Below the pieces are notes generated by a model that saw only the letters and a list, made by a program, of their open reading frames with translations, was not told the origin of the DNA and did no database searches. A DNA stretch of 64,000 nucleotides, taken from NCBI RefSeq assembly GCF_002954265.1, contig NZ_PPSL01000004.1, forward strand, positions 1-64,000, in the 5' to 3' direction. A program made the translations under genes and the position numbers. The DNA comes from Flavipsychrobacter stenotrophus. Its GTDB lineage: Bacteria > Bacteroidota > Bacteroidia > Chitinophagales > Chitinophagaceae. Shown here one piece after another: positions 61,101 to 64,000 of this stretch. Position 1 is the first letter of the stretch; each line of letters starts with the position of its first letter.

Positions 61101-64000
61101 TAGCCATTACTACAACTCGCCCGGGCCTAACTGGAAATATTACCTTCCTCTACACGCTGCTTGACGCTACATCAGGCGCTTGTAGTGCTTCATACACTGC
61201 GGCAGATAACGTGACATTTGCAACCCATTACATTAATGGCTGGTTAACGAATGTGTCTGGCAGTGGTGTATATACAGTTCCTACAGATGGAGCGCAGCAT
61301 ACCTTTATGTGCAGGGGTAATACTGCTGTAGTGCATTTGGCAACTGAACCTTTTGCGACTGCAATTTTCAAGATCCATAATGCCGCAACCGGAACTGATA
61401 CATACGACACCTTAGTCGCTGATGTAATAGGTCATTGTGACGAACCGACACTGCCGATTTTTGATACTTTGATCTACACAGTGGTGGGTATATCCAATGG
61501 CGGTTGCAGTGCGTTTGAGATGACGTATGGTATAGATAATTTCTCTTTGTTACCACTTCCGCAAGCACAGATCACCAGTAGGTTGATACAGAATACGTTG
61601 GGTACAGGTGTGCCGATCGATGCCGCAACCTCGCAGGTTTGTGATGGTACAGACAAGAATATTGACCTGAGATTTAATGTTGAGGAGCTGAATGTAGTGG
61701 AAGGTACACCGACCACACCTATGCTTACGTACCATATTAATGGTGGTTCAGATATTACAGTTCCTATGGAATTCTATCCATTTACTACAACGATCAATAC
61801 CGGAACAATATCCGGTAATACGACTATCTACTTTACCCAGGTTGCAGACAACGCAGGATGTCCAACTACATTGACGGACAGCATAAACCTCTTCTCTATT
61901 CCTGCTCCTGTTGTAACTATTTCAGGTGCAGCAGCATTGTGCGCGGGTAGTACTACAACTATATCAGCAGACTCTTCCGGTGGTGTATGGAGTAGCAGCA
62001 ACATTGCTGTAGCTATTATAGATGCTACTACAGGAGTTGTAAGTGCAATTGCTGCCGGTATCTCTGTTATTTCTTATAATTATACAGGTTTATGTGGGTC
62101 GGGATCTGACACCATGTTGATCACCGTAAATGCTTTGCCTGATGCAGGCGCTATAACTGGATTGGACAGTGTTTGTGCTAATGCGACAATTGCATTGTCT
62201 ACAACCGGCACTGGTGGTGTATGGTCTACAACTGATGCTGCGGTAGCTACAGTTGATGGTTCAGGCACGGTAACTGGTGTTGGTGCAGGGGATGCAACAA
62301 TATCGTATACCGCAACGTCTGCGTCTTGTGGTACTATGGCCGCTACACATCTTGTAACTGTTAACTCGCTACCTGATGCAGGTACGCTCAGCGGAGCAGA
62401 TACCATTTGTTCCGGTACATCGACAATGATCGTGAGCACGGTGCCGGGTGGCGCATGGACCATTACAGGCTTGAGTGCTACGATCGACGCTTCCGGAAAT
62501 GTTACAGGTAATTCTGCGGGTGATAATATAGTAGTGTATATCTCTTCTACATTCAGTTGCGGTCAGGATACTTCATGGCACCCAATATATGTAAAAGCTG
62601 CCCCGGATGCAGGTACTATCACAGGCCCTTCGTCAATGTGTGTGGGTAGTACTGCGACATTATCTTCCGATATGCCGGGTGGCGTGTACAGCAGCTTTAA
62701 CACATCTGTTGTTTCGTCAGATGCAGCAGGTAACTTAACTGCACTATCTGCTGATACGGTTACTATATTATATACAGTTAACTCTCCTAGCTGTGGTTCT
62801 GCATCTGCAGGTCACTTTATTACAGTTACGCCATTGCCTGATGCAGGGTCGATCACAGGATCTGATAGCGTTTGTGTCAACGGATCAGTACTATTAGCAA
62901 CGACAACAACAGGCGGAACATGGAGCACAAGTGATGCAACGGTGGCTACAGTTGATGGAGCGGGTAATGTAACAGGTTTGATAGCAGGAAGTGCAATGAT
63001 CGTTTATACTTCTACTGCGTCTTGTGGTACAGACACGGCCAGTCATTTGATAATCGTAAATCCATTGCCTGATGCAGGTGCCATAACCGGTGCAGATAGC
63101 ATTTGCTTTGGTGACGTTACAACACTTACAAATACGACAAGTGGTGGTACATGGAGTAGTGCAGATGCAAATGTAGCCGTGGATGCTACGACTGGTGAAG
63201 TTACCGCTATCCTTTCAGGTACTGCTACAATAACTTATACAGCTGCGACATTCAGCTGCGGCTCTGCAACTACAACCCATACGTTGGTTGTGAAATCTCT
63301 ACCTGATGCAGGTACAATTTCGGGCTTGGATAGTGTTTGTGCAGGTGCAGTTGTGACATTATCTAATACTGCAAGTGGTGGTGTTTGGACCAGCGATGAC
63401 AATGCTATAGCTACTGTTGATATAACTGGCGCAGTAAGCGGTGTTGCAGCGGGTACAACAACTATTACTTACACTTCTTACGTGTTTGGATGTACGAATG
63501 CAAGAACGGTATTTGGCATTACAGTTAATGCTGCGTCAGATGCAGGTGCTATATCCGGTGCAGATAGTATTTGCTTCGGTGATGCAACTACGCTTACTAA
63601 TACCGTAAGCGGTGGTACATGGAGTAGTACTGATGTTAATGTTGCAGTTGATGCTGCAACAGGCGAAGTAACGGGTATGATATCGGGAACTGCTACTATT
63701 ACTTATACAGCAACTACTTTCAGTTGCGGATCTGCAACTGCTACTCATACATTGGTTGTGAAAACGCTGCCAGATGCAGGGACAATATCCGGTTTGGACA
63801 GCATTTGTGCAGGTGCTGTTGTTACTTTGTCTAACACAGCAAGTGGTGGTGTATGGAGTAGCAATGACAATGCTATAGCTACTGTTGATGCAACAGGTAA
63901 TGTAAGCGGTGTTGCAGCTGGTACAACAACTATTTCTTATACCTCTTCAATATTTGGTTGCACTTCTGCAACATCAACCCATGATGTTACTGTTAATGCT
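58139..64000 (+). CDS. Giant secreted BIG2/Ig-like repeat protein, 3' end beyond the window
   Basis: 1,954 codons are present with no in-frame stop; the C-terminus and any sorting signal lie past the right edge. After MKMKFTSVYRNVSFAVFLS and a hydrophobic signal segment (to about residue 36), an N-terminal domain resembles a cadherin-like/anchor unit. From residue about 140 there are Ig-like BIG2 units; fifteen linkers reading (L)PDAG-x-(I/L)-(S/T)-G mark repeats of about 78 residues between 59296 and 63780, with two conserved Cys per unit (SVC, SCG). A non-repeat stretch lies at about 60960-61900. Neighbouring units at 60001 and 60466 are near-identical at DNA level. Probably a stalk-forming surface adhesin. 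Confidence 0.88.
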   Translation, partial: MKMKFTSVYRNVSFAVFLSIFVIVLFMGGTKSIGQPTFNNGATQSFSVCENSGALDITSYLTINDLTSGSTETWTVVSSTSGTLGGFDYAGFSNGADMTPVGLFYTPPAGFSGTDVFKIRVSDGTITDETTITVTVAPSPVLPAIGGLSSVCAGSTIVLTSDSTGGAWSSSDNAVATIDAGTGTVTGVAAGSATLSYIFSNSCGIDTATLAVTVQESPAPITGINSIVAGQTITLNESVAGGMWSSSDAAIATVTATGVVTGLSFGNANISYSTGCGITAAFALSVLDTMALSDANDTTVCAGADATLSALISSGGSGGGGSGFYTDLHWEVSTDGGATFTTVADGGDYTYSGESLIVHTTTSLTGNSYRLYVDGGVSGNGLLTVNPIPDAGTISGANTVCTGAAITLAETVTGGVWTASNSSATVVGGVVTGVTEGVDTIIYTVTSLGCTATATYEVTINALPDAGSITGQDSVCIGASVMLSSTVIGGTWTTSDALIATVDAGGNITGLGAGSVTIVYTSTTPSCGTDTANHTVTVNPLPDAGAISGAANVCVGSVITLTNTVSGGDWTSSSLNATVDAAGVVTGVTAGSVTITYTANTFSCGANFSTHNVTIDALPDAGDLSGLDSVCVNASILLTSTVGGGAWTTTDASVATVDAGGNVTGVAASSVTIVYTSTTASCGTDTVNHTITVNPLPDAGTISGATGVCVGGTITLTNTVSGSDWTSSSPNATVDAFGVVTGVTAGSSTITYTANTFSCGSAFTTHNVTIDALPDAGALSGLDSVCVNASILLTSTVGGGAWTTTDASLATVDAGGNVTGVAAGSVTIVYTSTTATCGTDTVNHTITVSPLPDAGTITGATGVCVGSTINLVTTGSGGDWTSSSTDATVDAAGVVTGVSTGSAIISYAVTNSCGTAVDTQLVSVNVAPTGIVISTSATTLCGSTPGDVTFSGPAGAVVRYQEMLSDEVGATRIDTLTTTLDGAGNATVAITTTRPGLTGNITFLYTLLDATSGACSASYTAADNVTFATHYINGWLTNVSGSGVYTVPTDGAQHTFMCRGNTAVVHLATEPFATAIFKIHNAATGTDTYDTLVADVIGHCDEPTLPIFDTLIYTVVGISNGGCSAFEMTYGIDNFSLLPLPQAQITSRLIQNTLGTGVPIDAATSQVCDGTDKNIDLRFNVEELNVVEGTPTTPMLTYHINGGSDITVPMEFYPFTTTINTGTISGNTTIYFTQVADNAGCPTTLTDSINLFSIPAPVVTISGAAALCAGSTTTISADSSGGVWSSSNIAVAIIDATTGVVSAIAAGISVISYNYTGLCGSGSDTMLITVNALPDAGAITGLDSVCANATIALSTTGTGGVWSTTDAAVATVDGSGTVTGVGAGDATISYTATSASCGTMAATHLVTVNSLPDAGTLSGADTICSGTSTMIVSTVPGGAWTITGLSATIDASGNVTGNSAGDNIVVYISSTFSCGQDTSWHPIYVKAAPDAGTITGPSSMCVGSTATLSSDMPGGVYSSFNTSVVSSDAAGNLTALSADTVTILYTVNSPSCGSASAGHFITVTPLPDAGSITGSDSVCVNGSVLLATTTTGGTWSTSDATVATVDGAGNVTGLIAGSAMIVYTSTASCGTDTASHLIIVNPLPDAGAITGADSICFGDVTTLTNTTSGGTWSSADANVAVDATTGEVTAILSGTATITYTAATFSCGSATTTHTLVVKSLPDAGTISGLDSVCAGAVVTLSNTASGGVWTSDDNAIATVDITGAVSGVAAGTTTITYTSYVFGCTNARTVFGITVNAASDAGAISGADSICFGDATTLTNTVSGGTWSSTDVNVAVDAATGEVTGMISGTATITYTATTFSCGSATATHTLVVKTLPDAGTISGLDSICAGAVVTLSNTASGGVWSSNDNAIATVDATGNVSGVAAGTTTISYTSSIFGCTSATSTHDVTVNA
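60001..60693 (+). repeat. Near-identical two-unit (465-bp) duplication inside the BIG2 gene
   Basis: The stretch from 60001 to about 60228 recurs at 60466 to about 60693 with only a handful of differences over roughly 228 bases. The shift of 465 bp equals 155 codons, two domain units, so the duplicated unit is a pair of alternating domains (ends SCGTDTVNHT and SCGSAFTTHN) rather than a single one. Confidence 0.8.

Noticed and set aside
59296-64000. Regular repeats with about 234-bp spacing, considered as CRISPR or satellite DNA
   Set aside because: They are in-frame protein repeats (PDAG linkers) of one open reading frame; the unit is far too long for CRISPR and there are no unique spacers.
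1-64000. tRNA, rRNA, riboswitch, prophage, integrase or intact insertion sequence
   Set aside because: I looked in all gaps for cloverleaf-like or conserved RNA sequence and for transposase or integrase motifs and saw none. Covariance-model searches could still find small RNAs that I cannot recognise by eye.

Overview
This 64 kb window comes from a chromosome of the phylum Bacteroidota, most likely a member of the Chitinophagaceae/Chitinophagia. Four things point there. Several secreted proteins end in type IX secretion (T9SS) sorting domains of type A and of the gliding-motility type B. Many genes are preceded by the Bacteroidota -7 box TAnnTTTG, sometimes with a TTG about 17-21 nt further upstream. 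Shine-Dalgarno sequences are mostly absent. The gene families (split HipA toxin, UMF1 permease, BlaI/M56 pair, UbiA-Maf pair) are typical of this group. The assignment rests on gene content only.

Layout. Positions 1-14800: an HtrA/Deg protease, then a TetR-TolC-adaptor-permease-ATPase efflux locus, a small secreted protein, a BlaI/M56 signalling pair with an exceptionally clear promoter/operator, an outer-membrane beta-barrel protein, Lon protease and an Ldh_2-type dehydrogenase. Positions 15231-25337: one gene for a T9SS surface protein of about 3,370 residues. Positions 25400-36750: miaB, a secreted M36-type metalloprotease with a T9SS tail, housekeeping genes including guaB, and two oxidoreductases. 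Positions 36800-41800: maf, a UbiA prenyltransferase, pyrE, a NUDIX hydrolase and an ECF sigma/anti-sigma/periplasmic-protein cluster. Positions 41900-44000: a GIY-YIG-like single-domain protein and a tripartite hipB-hipS-hipT toxin-antitoxin locus with paired operators. Positions 44000-54150: a carboxypeptidase-regulatory-like protein, a PKD/Ig-rich type B T9SS protein, a UMF1 permease, a metallo-beta-lactamase-fold hydrolase, purB and a two-gene nucleotidyltransferase module. Positions 54200-64000: aconitase, a small PspC protein, a LamG protein, a broken copy of the PspC gene, and the first 1,954 codons of a second giant repeat protein that runs off the right edge.

How parts work together. 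The efflux genes look like one locus controlled by the TetR gene in front. The BlaI/M56 pair probably regulates itself through two 16-bp palindromes around the -7 box. The hip locus has the architecture of a HipBST module, in which the N-terminal part of HipA is a separate small protein; two 20-bp palindromes exactly 60 bp apart lie at and upstream of hipB. The large surface proteins point to a cell that exports adhesins and proteases through T9SS.

The intergenic regions are rich in dispersed palindromic elements: a 36-bp element present identically in inverted orientation about 47 kb apart, four copies of a GTAGAGACG/CGTCTC palindrome, paired ATCGGGCA elements, and short periodic repeats. 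I saw no tRNA, rRNA, CRISPR array, prophage or intact insertion sequence. All calls were made by reading the sequence; no database search was run.
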